A DNA stretch of 6,322 nt from Clostridiaceae bacterium (GCA_003527145.1 DPSW01000052.1:187-6508); one strand, 5' to 3'; shown: positions 1-5,969, counted from the first letter of the stretch. Numbers and translations: made by a program. The notes: generated by a model from the sequence alone, not told the origin.

Positions 1-4
1 AATT

Positions 5-1516
5 TTGGATTACATGATCGAAACCTGTGCAATTATTGCTTTCATCGAAGAGCGAATAAAGCAAAAGCTTGAATTTGCGGAACTTGAGAAAACCTTGAAT
101 TTTTCTTATCGTCACATCAGAGAAATATTCAAGAAAAAAACCAATATCACTTTATCCCATTACATCGTGGCTCGAAAGATTGCAAACTGTGCATTCGAAA
201 TCGCATCAACTAAAAAAAGCCTGACAGAGATAGCTTCTGAATATGGCTTTGACAGTTATGACACATTTACTCGAGCTTTCAAGCGTCAAATAGGCATAAG
301 ACCGTCGGAATTTAAAAATTCAAGTTTTATATGCGGAAGAAAGTGTATTTGTACAGGCATATATGCTCCTGCTATTTTAAATCTTGATAATTCAAAGCTT
401 GCCCTCCCAATTTTATCGGAGGTTGATATTGTGAATAAAACTTTAAAAACACAAAACAGCTGCATTCTTTATGGTGTGCCTAAAGTGTATTATGGGCGCA
501 ATTATGATGGCGACTGGCAATGCACTCCATTTCCTATGTGTTTGCAGGCCGTTTTGAATTATATGGGGCAAAATGTCCATTACTCGTATATTATGGCGGC
601 TTCCGGTGCATCTTTCCGCTTAAGATGGAAGGAAAGCGGCTGGGATTTAGCCGCTGTAGACATACGAAACATTTACGAAAATCCCGTAATGCCTTTTATA
701 CTCTCATTTAAGGCAGTAGGACGAAAGTTTAAAATTTTAGAAAAGGGTACCAGCTCAAAGGACGACTTTATAAGCCTTATTAAATCAGAAATAGACGGAG
801 GACGGCCGATAATTGCACTCGGTGTTGTCGGCCCACCAGAGGCAAGCATTGTTACGGGCTATAAAGACAACGGAGAAGCCCTATTAGGCTGGAGCTTATT
901 TCAGGACAATATGGAATTTGCAAAAGGTCTTACCTTTGATGAGTCGGGTTATTTTATATGCAGCAATTGGTGGGAAAATACTGAGGCGATTATGTCAATA
1001 GGAGAGGAAGCCGGTGCGATGGTACCGGTAAAAGAACTGCTTGAAAATGCTCTTTATCTGCTTACTGCTGAAACAATTGATGTATACAACGGTAAATACT
1101 GTTCATACTTAGGAGGACAAAAAGCATATTCTGCATGGGCAGATGCAATGTCTGATGATGGAAACTTTTCTAAAAGCACACAATTATCCTTGCTCATAGA
1201 GAGAAATATGTGTTTTGTTGATGCTACAGTTATGGTTGGTGAAGGCCGCTTCTATGCTGCTGAATATATAGACCAGCTTGGGGAGGAAAACCCCGGAATC
1301 TCAAAGGAATGCAAGAAGTGTGCAGAATACTTCAGGGCTGCAGCCGACTGCATTACCAAAATGCAAGCTCTGATAAAAGGTGATTGTGGTGAAGAAGCTG
1401 CTCGAAAACTTGCTGATAAGGAAACCAGAACTCAAATCGTTTCTTTGATAAAAGAAGCACAGCTGCATGAAGCAAAAGCGAGTGATGCGTTAAAAACTAT
1501 CATCGCCAAGATGTAA
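5..1516 (+). CDS. AraC-type regulator fused to a BtrH/C39-peptidase-like C-terminal domain
   Basis: Probable cytoplasmic transcription regulator of 503 residues. Residues 1-105 form an AraC-family double helix-turn-helix; the second helix region is seen in SLTEIASEYGFDSYDTFTRA (72-91) and the domain ends at GIRPSEFK (97-104). A Cys-rich linker follows (C110, C114, C116). From about residue 143 the protein resembles BtrH N-terminal-like / C39-like papain-fold proteins: QCTPFPMCLQAVLNYMG (172-188), SGASFR (200-205) and GPPEASIVTGY (276-286) followed by LLGW and FQDN. I recall this block from uncharacterised Firmicutes proteins. C173 could be the nucleophile, but E279 stands where C39 peptidases have His, so peptidase activity is doubtful and a ligand-sensing role is more likely. 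Residues 430-500 are helical and charged. The start is uncertain: TTG at 5 aligns with the first residue of the second AraC protein, ATG at 14 is an alternative, and an SD would lie outside the window. Confidence 0.85.
   Translation: MDYMIETCAIIAFIEERIKQKLEFAELEKTLNFSYRHIREIFKKKTNITLSHYIVARKIANCAFEIASTKKSLTEIASEYGFDSYDTFTRAFKRQIGIRPSEFKNSSFICGRKCICTGIYAPAILNLDNSKLALPILSEVDIVNKTLKTQNSCILYGVPKVYYGRNYDGDWQCTPFPMCLQAVLNYMGQNVHYSYIMAASGASFRLRWKESGWDLAAVDIRNIYENPVMPFILSFKAVGRKFKILEKGTSSKDDFISLIKSEIDGGRPIIALGVVGPPEASIVTGYKDNGEALLGWSLFQDNMEFAKGLTFDESGYFICSNWWENTEAIMSIGEEAGAMVPVKELLENALYLLTAETIDVYNGKYCSYLGGQKAYSAWADAMSDDGNFSKSTQLSLLIERNMCFVDATVMVGEGRFYAAEYIDQLGEENPGISKECKKCAEYFRAAADCITKMQALIKGDCGEEAARKLADKETRTQIVSLIKEAQLHEAKASDALKTIIAKM
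418..433 (+). promoter_or_regulatory. Internal SD and GTG start at the domain boundary of the first AraC fusion
   Basis: GGAGG at 418-422 is followed after 8 bases by an in-frame GTG at 431-433 (V143). This is where the C-terminal domain begins, as VNKTLKTQ. Initiation here would give a free 361-residue protein without the DNA-binding domain. The SD and spacing are seen directly; use in the cell is inference. It could instead be a relic of two formerly separate genes, or chance. Confidence 0.4.
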
Positions 1517-1570
1517 TATATAAAGCGATGATTTTAATGTAAATGGAGATGAGAAGAAAACATCTTAATG

Positions 1571-1609
1571 ATGGGGCTGTGCATAACAGTCCCATTTGCG
1601 GCTCTTTTA
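1571..1609 (+). terminator. Probable intrinsic terminator after the first AraC gene
   Basis: ATGGGGCTGT (1571-1580) pairs with ACAGTCCCAT (1586-1595) across a GCATA loop, giving a 10-bp stem with one G-U pair. A moderately T-rich tail containing CTCTTTTAT follows. It lies 55 bases after the stop codon of the upstream gene. The T-tract is separated from the stem by several bases, so termination strength is uncertain. Confidence 0.6.
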
Positions 1610-1639
1610 TCAGCCAGCACAACAGATTAATTGAAGGTC

Positions 1640-1668
1640 TTGCTTTCAAGATTTGATAACCATATAAT
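1640..1668 (+). promoter_or_regulatory. Candidate sigma-A-type promoter for the second AraC gene
   Basis: TTGCTT (1640-1645) and a perfect TATAAT (1663-1668) are separated by exactly 17 bases. The -10 sits inside a small inverted repeat, CCAT-ATA-ATGG (1660-1670), which might be an operator half. The predicted transcript would have a leader of about 115 bases before the ATG at 1791. Assignment rests on consensus match only. Confidence 0.45.
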
Positions 1669-1774
1669 GGTATTAGTTAATGCATTCTTGATGGACGAGG
1701 AGAAGCCGGATCACCGTCTTTTTTGGTTCGATAAATAACGGGAACGATGAATCTATACACTCTATAATTAATTT

Positions 1775-1793
1775 GGAAGGAAGGCTATTGATG
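1775..1793 (+). promoter_or_regulatory. SD that fixes the start of the second AraC gene at ATG 1791
   Basis: The purine run GGAAGGAAGG (1775-1784) lies 6 bases before ATG 1791. A longer reading frame begins at TTG 1773, but that codon overlaps the SD itself and has no SD of its own. The ATG is therefore preferred. Confidence 0.7.
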
Positions 1794-2633
1794 GAATGGA
1801 TTGAACGGCTTAATGAAGTGATCAGTTATATAGAAGAGCATCTGGATGACGAAATAAGTAATGAAGCAATAGGAAAGATTGTTGTGTGCCCTGTCGGATC
1901 ATTTCAAAGGACATTTTCCTTGATGACAGGTATTACGCTTTCAGAATATATACGAAGAAGGAGACTGACAAAGGCAGCTTTTGAATTGCAGTCTACAGAT
2001 TGTAAAGTAATTGATATCGCAGTTAAGTACGGGTATGAGTCATCAGATGCTTTTTGCGTTGCCTTTAAAAAAATGCATGGCATTACACCCATAGCTGCAA
2101 GACAACAAAATATTAAGCTGAAATCCTATCCTTGCCTTGCCTTTGAACTCAGAATAAAAGGAGATGTAGAAATGAATTATCGTGTTGTAGAAAGAGAAGA
2201 CTTTAGAGTCGCTGGAAAAATTGTAACTTCATCGTTGGAAAACAACATAATACCGGAGTTTTGGGATCAGTGCAAAAAAGATGGTACTGTTGACAGATTG
2301 CTTGAAATAGGTGTGAACTCCAGTACTCTCGGTATGTGTTTCGGCTACAATGATGAAGGCATAAACGACTACATGGTTGGTATCGAAACAAGCAATGAGG
2401 GTATAGAGGGTATGAAATATGTTGTAGTTCCTAAGTCTACTTGGTTAGTCTTTGAATCCATAGGACCGGTAAGTCCAACGCTTGAAAATACTTGGGGCAG
2501 AATATATGGAGAATTCTTGCCTCAAAGCATTTATAAGCAGGCAGCGCTGCCTACAATGGAAAAATATTTTGGCAGTGATGTAGATGCTGATGATTACCGT
2601 GTTGAAGTCTGGATTCCTGTAGTTAAAGAGTAA
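1791..2633 (+). CDS. AraC-family regulator with C-terminal GyrI-like effector-binding domain
   Basis: One-component cytoplasmic regulator of 280 residues from ATG 1791. Residues 1-104 form the AraC double helix-turn-helix; the second motif includes DIAVKYGYESSDAFCVAF (75-92) and ends at HGITP (96-100). Residues 128-280 match the GyrI-like / AraC effector-binding fold: it opens with MNYRVVEREDFRVAGK, has the EFWDQC segment (156-161), and closes with the typical YRVEVWIPV strand (269-277). Glu272 sits where related drug-binding domains carry an acidic residue that contacts cationic ligands; that parallel is family knowledge, not tested here. The domain order (DNA binding first, sensor last) and total length are normal for clostridial AraC-GyrI fusions. 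It is separated from the preceding gene by a terminator-like hairpin and has its own candidate promoter. The ligand and targets are unknown; local control of the resistance-like genes downstream is inference from position. Confidence 0.92.
   Translation: MEWIERLNEVISYIEEHLDDEISNEAIGKIVVCPVGSFQRTFSLMTGITLSEYIRRRRLTKAAFELQSTDCKVIDIAVKYGYESSDAFCVAFKKMHGITPIAARQQNIKLKSYPCLAFELRIKGDVEMNYRVVEREDFRVAGKIVTSSLENNIIPEFWDQCKKDGTVDRLLEIGVNSSTLGMCFGYNDEGINDYMVGIETSNEGIEGMKYVVVPKSTWLVFESIGPVSPTLENTWGRIYGEFLPQSIYKQAALPTMEKYFGSDVDADDYRVEVWIPVVKE
2158..2174 (+). promoter_or_regulatory. Internal SD and ATG at the domain boundary of the second AraC fusion
   Basis: AAGGAGA (2158-2164) is followed by an in-frame ATG at 2172-2174 (Met128 of the 280-residue protein). 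This is exactly where the GyrI-like domain starts. Its core AGGAG lies 8 bases from the ATG, which is near-ideal spacing. Translation from here would give a 153-residue free GyrI-like protein, a size typical of stand-alone members. Actual use is inference. Confidence 0.45.
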
Positions 2634-2697
2634 GTGCCTGTTGATGAGTGTAACGCGAGAAGCGAATCATTGGAGGACAAGTAGTGTGTTGCCGCGC

Positions 2698-2737
2698 GTC
2701 CATGCCTGAGTATGACAGGCATGGACTATGTGGTTTT
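2698..2737 (+). terminator. Perfect 11-bp hairpin, probable terminator of the second AraC gene
   Basis: GTCCATGCCTG (2698-2708) and CAGGCATGGAC (2716-2726) are exact complements around a 7-base loop. A short T-run (2734-2737) follows 7 bases after the stem. The stem is strong but the T-tract is weak and displaced. It may act as an inefficient terminator, or be an operator or RNA-stability hairpin. Confidence 0.45.
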
Positions 2738-2780
2738 ACCTCATATCGGTAGAATGACGAAGAAAAGGCGGGAGGAAAAC

Positions 2781-2804
2781 ATGGATAGGAAGGACATCAG
2801 CTGA
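2781..2804 (+). other. 7-codon mini-ORF behind a very strong SD
   Basis: ATG GAT AGG AAG GAC ATC AGC TGA encodes MDRKDIS. GGGAGG (2770-2775) stands 5 bases before the ATG, one of the best SDs in the window. It ends 60 bases before the flavoprotein gene. It could be a leader peptide for that gene, the remaining 5' end of a lost gene, or chance. No homology can be assigned to so short a peptide. Confidence 0.25.
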
Positions 2805-2864
2805 GATTGTTTAGCCATGCCATAGCAAGGGAAATAAATATACCTAACAAAGGAAGCGATAACT

Positions 2865-3326
2865 ATGGAGAAAACAGCAAACGAAATCCAAAAAGAAAGG
2901 ATTAAAGAAATCGAGGAGAAGGCTTCTCAATTACTAGAAAAGTGCGAGACTGTAACACTTGCCTCTATTAATGAAAATGGATACCCGCGCATATGCGCTG
3001 TAACGAAAATCAGAAATAATGGTTTTTCCGAAATCTATTTTATGACATCAAAAAGATCTCACCTAAATGGGAAGGCCACTCATTTTGAAAATAATACTAA
3101 AGCCAGTGTTTGCTATTATATTGGTGGTGACAGTGTCACACTGATCGGCGATGTTGAAATAGTAACGGATATGGATGAGAAAAGAAAATTCGATAATGAT
3201 TGCGATAGAAATTTCTTTAAGAAAGGGATTGAAGACCCAAAATGCTATTTATTAAGATTTCGAACTAATGAGGCAACATTTTGGATTGAAGGCAAATTTA
3301 GAACCTGTAAATATAAAACTAAATGA
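2865..3326 (+). CDS. Pyridoxamine 5'-phosphate oxidase-like (general stress protein 26 type) flavoprotein
   Basis: Cytoplasmic protein of 153 residues with the split-barrel flavin-binding fold of the PNPOx-like superfamily. After an N-terminal charged helix (1-27), the order of elements is typical: the strand pair VTLASINENGYPRICAV (30-46), an F/Y-rich strand EIYFMTSKRS (56-65) with the phosphate-contacting T/S-K-R region, NNTKASVCYY (76-85), then VTLIGDVEIVTDMDEKRKF (91-109). This is the arrangement of short, stand-alone members that bind FMN or a related flavin, not of true pyridoxine-pathway PdxH, so the substrate is unknown. The ATG is preceded by AGGAAG at 2851-2856 with 8-base spacing. 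The stop codon overlaps a downstream ATG as ATGA, suggesting translational coupling to the short frame that follows. I see no convincing promoter directly upstream. Confidence 0.88.
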   Translation: MEKTANEIQKERIKEIEEKASQLLEKCETVTLASINENGYPRICAVTKIRNNGFSEIYFMTSKRSHLNGKATHFENNTKASVCYYIGGDSVTLIGDVEIVTDMDEKRKFDNDCDRNFFKKGIEDPKCYLLRFRTNEATFWIEGKFRTCKYKTK

Positions 3327-3455
3327 TACATATTATGAGCAGCGGCATTAATAAACCATATGCATTCGAAGATATCTAAAGCTATGGCAGCGGAAATACT
3401 TTTTGTAGAAGATAATAAAGCAATTTCAGGAGGCGCCTTTTTTGAAGGATTTTGA
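3323..3455 (+). pseudogene. Short ATGA-coupled reading frame apparently broken by one extra base
   Basis: An ATG at 3323 overlaps the preceding stop as ATGA and opens MIHIMSSGINKPYAFEDI, ending at TAA 3377-3379. Ignoring the single T at 3377 joins it to a second open frame, KAMAAEILFVEDNKAI followed by SGGAFFEGF, ending at TGA 3453-3455. The composite would be about 43 residues. The composition looks protein-like, but I do not recognise the family. It may be a frameshifted remnant, a gene needing +1 frameshifting, or non-coding spacer between the flavoprotein and the first acetyltransferase. Confidence 0.28.
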
Positions 3456-3470
3456 GTTGGAGGTGGGCAA

Positions 3471-3980
3471 ATGGATATAGTGCTAAAAACAAGAACAAAG
3501 GAACATGTCGTGACTTTTTGGAACAAGACTCAAGATGAAGAAATAAAAAGATTATTTCCCTTTAGTGTTGAATCCTTAGAAAAAGCATTGGTATTATTTG
3601 AGGAATCTATGAAAGAAGATGCCTTGAGCTACGGGAAAGTAATATATTTCGAAGGGAAATATGTTGGGGATATTTGGTGCTATAGCATAGATGAAAGTGA
3701 TGAAAAAATGGCTATGCTAAGTGTTGTCATCTTTGAAAAGGAACTGTGGGGTAAAGGGATAGCAACAGAAGCAGCCGAAGCTTTTATTAATGAAGTATTT
3801 AATAAGTATGATATAGGAAAAATCGGAGCATTTACATACTCCGATAATCATGGATCAATAGGTCTGTTAAAAAAGATTGGATTTTCTGAGATTGAAACAT
3901 TTGTTGAAGACGGCGTCGAATCAAAATATTTTGAGGCTTCTATAGACCGCTTCAGAGGCGTTGCGGACAAAAAAATATAG
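3471..3980 (+). CDS. GNAT-family N-acetyltransferase
   Basis: Cytoplasmic acetyl-CoA-dependent transferase of 169 residues, of the RimJ/RimL-like group judging by its layout. The acetyl-CoA pyrophosphate-binding motif A is clear as LWGKGIATEA (92-101), followed by the helix AAEAFINEVF. The later block YSDNHGSIGLLKKIGF (123-138) holds the conserved Asn (N126) and the closing GF turn of the fold. The N-terminal third (FWNKTQDEEIKRLFPFSVES) resembles substrate-side helices of acetyltransferases of this size. Start ATG 3471 is preceded by GGAGG (3459-3463). Substrate cannot be told from sequence: an antibiotic, amino acid, polyamine or protein N-terminus are all possible. It opens a run of four closely spaced same-strand genes; the next starts 37 bases after its stop. 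Confidence 0.88.
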   Translation: MDIVLKTRTKEHVVTFWNKTQDEEIKRLFPFSVESLEKALVLFEESMKEDALSYGKVIYFEGKYVGDIWCYSIDESDEKMAMLSVVIFEKELWGKGIATEAAEAFINEVFNKYDIGKIGAFTYSDNHGSIGLLKKIGFSEIETFVEDGVESKYFEASIDRFRGVADKKI

Positions 3981-4017
3981 AGGATAGAAAAATAGTAACC
4001 TTTTGGGGGGATATTAT

Positions 4018-4488
4018 ATGTTGGGACATTTAGGATTTTCATATGTAGGTCTGATATATTTGCTCATGTTATTTATCCCAAATATCATTTGGAGTAAGAA
4101 TAAGCCGATAGATTACAGCGGCGCCTCAGAAAACAAAATATTATTATTGTTTGAACGTGCAGGACAGGTATGCTGTACTTGCAGTGCATTGATTTTTATT
4201 GATTTCAATATTGCTCCGTTTTCAGCATGGAGCTTGTGGCTGGCCGCATCATTTTTTCTGATGGTCATTTACGAGGTTTGTTGGATCAGATATTTTACTG
4301 GTGAACACACAGAAGAAAATTTTTATCGCAGCTTTTATGGAATTCCGGTACCTCTTGCAAGTCTGCCTGTTGCGGCTTTCTTATTGCTGGGCATTTACGG
4401 CAAGGTTATTTGGATGATTGCATCTGCCGTCATAATAGGCATAGGGCATATAGGAATACATATTCAGCATTTAAAAGCGTTAAAGTGA
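4018..4488 (+). CDS. Small multi-pass membrane protein of unknown function
   Basis: Integral membrane protein of 156 residues from ATG 4018. Hydrophobic segments are visible at about 7-25, 46-63, 70-90, 108-128 and 130-148, so four or five membrane spans, with no signal peptidase site. Between spans lie a polar loop with SKNKPIDYSGASENK (26-40) and the acidic stretch YFTGEHTEENFYRSFYG (92-108). Unusual details are CCTC (52-55) in the second span and histidines H144, H148 and H151 along one helix face at the C-terminus. I recall similar unnamed proteins in Firmicutes but know no function. A longer frame begins at TTG 4003, but the G-run at 4005-4010 is better explained as the SD for ATG 4018 (7-base spacing). 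It sits between two acetyltransferase genes, probably in the same transcript. Confidence 0.8.
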   Translation: MLGHLGFSYVGLIYLLMLFIPNIIWSKNKPIDYSGASENKILLLFERAGQVCCTCSALIFIDFNIAPFSAWSLWLAASFFLMVIYEVCWIRYFTGEHTEENFYRSFYGIPVPLASLPVAAFLLLGIYGKVIWMIASAVIIGIGHIGIHIQHLKALK

Positions 4489-4504
4489 GAATAGAGGAGA
4501 AGCA

Positions 4505-5098
4505 ATGGATATATTCATTGAGACGGAGCGGCTTATATTAAGGCAATTCAAAGAGACGGACGCAGAAGCATTATCCTTGATATGCAATCAAAAATATATT
4601 TTAAAATGGATGCCTGACTGGGAAGGAAACGTAGAAGAAAGAAGAGAATGGATAAGGTGGATTGAAAGCTTATATACAAAAGCAAATAAAGAAACCGCAA
4701 GAATAATGCTTGCGGTTGCCTTGAAAGAAAGCAAAGAATTGATAGGTATGATAGGGATAGGGAATAAGGAAGAAGTCGACAATGAAATAGAAATCGCTTA
4801 TTTTATTTCCGAAGACTATTGCAACAAGGGCTATATGACCGAAGCGGCAAGGGCAATGGTTCAGTGGACCTTCAACACTTTAGACTTAGAATATCTTATT
4901 GCAATTGTTGAAATCGATAATTTTCCATCTCAGAGGATAGTTGAAAAATGCAGATTTATAAAACTCGGCACTAAGAAAATCTTAAATTCTGGCGAAACAG
5001 AGGAAAAGCCATTTTATTATTATCGCTTATATAATAATGTCAGGGGAACAAAACCATGTATCGATGATGCGGGTTTTGTTATAGAAAAGAAGAAATAA
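4505..5098 (+). CDS. GNAT-family N-acetyltransferase, RimJ/RimL-like
   Basis: Cytoplasmic acetyltransferase of 197 residues. It begins with the hallmark IETERLILRQFKETDAEAL (5-23) of the acetyltransferase_3 / RimJ-RimL group. Motif A appears as EDYCNKGYMTEAARAM (103-118), with the N-K-G-Y-M core in place of the common R-G-K-G-Y/I. IDNFPSQRIVEKCRF (137-151) supplies the conserved Asn and Ser and the closing F. The fold ends near residue 176 (FYYYRL); the last 20 or so residues (YNNVRGTKPCIDDAGFVIEK) are a tail beyond the usual end. The family acetylates ribosomal protein N-termini, but similar proteins modify small molecules, so substrate is open. Start ATG 4505 has GAGGAG just upstream (about 4493-4500) and lies 16 bases after the membrane-protein stop, supporting an operon. 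Confidence 0.9.
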   Translation: MDIFIETERLILRQFKETDAEALSLICNQKYILKWMPDWEGNVEERREWIRWIESLYTKANKETARIMLAVALKESKELIGMIGIGNKEEVDNEIEIAYFISEDYCNKGYMTEAARAMVQWTFNTLDLEYLIAIVEIDNFPSQRIVEKCRFIKLGTKKILNSGETEEKPFYYYRLYNNVRGTKPCIDDAGFVIEKKK

Positions 5099-5119
5099 AG
5101 CATAAGGAGAAGGAATAGC

Positions 5120-5803
5120 ATGGATAATAAGAGAGCCTTATGGAACTCACAGCAAAAATTATTAAGGGACATAATATTGAAGCCGGATAGGTTTGATGAA
5201 GCCATTAAGCTGTGTCTGGAACAGCATTCAATGGTTCATTCTTCAGAAATGTCTCGAATAAGTGCGGTAACGTTTGAGGATGAATTGTGGGAAGGACTGG
5301 ATGAGTTTTCATTTCGTACTATGCCGACTGTAAAAGATGAGACTGTTGCCTGGAGCTTATGGCATTTAACCAGGATTGAAGATATCACGATGAATATTCT
5401 GGTGGCTGATGAAACTCAAATTATCAATACAGATAATTGGATTGAAAGAATGAATGTAAATGTTCTCGATACCGGCAATGCTATGACAGACGAGGAAATT
5501 ATCGATTTAAGCTCAAATATCGATATGCAAGAATTACGCAATTACAGGATAGCTGTAGGGAGGAAAACTCGTGATATTATTCAACAATTTCAGCCTGCGG
5601 ATCTAAAGCGTAAAATGGAACCAAAGAGGCTGCAGCGGATTTTAGATGAAGGAGCAGTTTTAAATGTTGACGGCGCCAAATGGCTGATAGATTTCTGGGG
5701 CAGGAAGAATGTAGCGGGAATATTACTAATGCCTGTAACTCGCCACAATTTAGTGCATATTAACGAATCGATGAATATTAAAAAGAAATGCTCCAAAATA
5801 TAA
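5120..5803 (+). CDS. DinB-like four-helix-bundle protein
   Basis: Cytoplasmic protein of 227 residues with features of the DinB / YfiT-like superfamily, whose members are metal-binding four-helix bundles; some are thiol-dependent S-transferases. The key block is TVAWSLWHLTRIEDITMNIL (75-94), where the W-H-L-x-R-x-E-D pattern supplies one histidine (H82). The C-terminal RHNLVHINES (208-217) gives H209 and H213 in the H-x-x-x-H spacing expected for metal ligands; H36 or H40 in the first helix could take part. The long middle (ERMNVNVLDTGNAMTDEEII, 109-128) carries the usual insert after helix 2. The ATG is preceded by AAGGAGA (5104-5110) and lies 21 bases after the second acetyltransferase, so it probably ends the four-gene operon. 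Thiol partner and substrate are unknown. No catalytic claim can be made. Confidence 0.8.
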   Translation: MDNKRALWNSQQKLLRDIILKPDRFDEAIKLCLEQHSMVHSSEMSRISAVTFEDELWEGLDEFSFRTMPTVKDETVAWSLWHLTRIEDITMNILVADETQIINTDNWIERMNVNVLDTGNAMTDEEIIDLSSNIDMQELRNYRIAVGRKTRDIIQQFQPADLKRKMEPKRLQRILDEGAVLNVDGAKWLIDFWGRKNVAGILLMPVTRHNLVHINESMNIKKKCSKI

Positions 5804-5822
5804 TCAAGCAAATCCGGAGCAT
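5788..5822 (+). other. Long-loop inverted repeat across the end of the DinB-like gene
   Basis: ATGCTCC (5788-5794) is complementary to GGAGCAT (5816-5822), with 21 bases between. The left arm lies in the last codons of the gene. The loop is long and no T-run follows, so it is a poor terminator by itself. GGAGCA recurs at 5894-5899. Confidence 0.25.
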
Positions 5823-5893
5823 CCTATGACAGCTTTTGATGATGTAAATTATTGTTTGGCAGTAAAGGAATAGACACACATATAGGAAACTTA

Positions 5894-5930
5894 GGAGCAA
5901 GCTTATTTGTTCTCCAATATTATTATTTTT
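5894..5930 (+). terminator. Weak candidate terminator of the four-gene operon
   Basis: GGAGCAA (5894-5900) can pair with TTG-TT-CTCC (5907-5915) with a 2-base bulge and a 6-base loop. An AT-rich tail ending in TTATTTTT (to 5930) follows. The T-tail is good but the stem is short and interrupted. The MATE palindrome further on could share the terminator role. Confidence 0.35.
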
Positions 5931-5940
5931 GTTAATATAG

Positions 5941-5969
5941 TTGCATTTCATTAAGAGAGAGAATATAAT
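5941..5969 (+). promoter_or_regulatory. Sigma-A-type promoter of the MATE gene
   Basis: TTGCAT (5941-5946) and a perfect TATAAT (5964-5969) are separated by exactly 17 bases. The predicted transcription start is near 5976, about 45 bases before the MATE ATG. The -10 overlaps the left edge of the large palindrome that follows, a typical arrangement for repressor control. Confidence 0.65.

Noticed and set aside
520..711. 63-codon plus-strand frame inside the first AraC fusion
   Set aside because: It lies wholly inside a well-supported domain in another frame, without its own SD.
1711..1724. CCGTC followed by six T, terminator-like
   Set aside because: I could not find a convincing complementary arm just upstream, so there is no hairpin to make it a terminator.
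1763..1768. Perfect TATAAT close to the second AraC gene
   Set aside because: No -35 at 16-18 bases upstream and no extended -10. The start would fall on the SD, leaving almost no leader. The 1640-1668 pair is a better promoter.
2634..2684. In-frame continuation of 16 codons after the TAA of the second AraC gene
   Set aside because: The GyrI-like fold is complete at WIPVVKE and the upstream stop is a normal TAA, so readthrough is not needed.
2684..2752. GTG-started 22-codon frame after GGAGG (2672-2676)
   Set aside because: The SD and spacing are acceptable, but the frame contains the perfect hairpin, which dictates its codons. Nothing suggests a peptide.
3245..3526. 93-codon open frame on the minus strand
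   Set aside because: It overlaps the ends of two well-supported plus-strand genes, has no SD at its start and has no recognisable domain; it is probably a by-product of AT-rich sequence.
5826..5873. 15-codon frame MTAFDDVNYCLAVKE
   Set aside because: No SD-like site at proper spacing, very short and no recognisable relation; treated as spacer.
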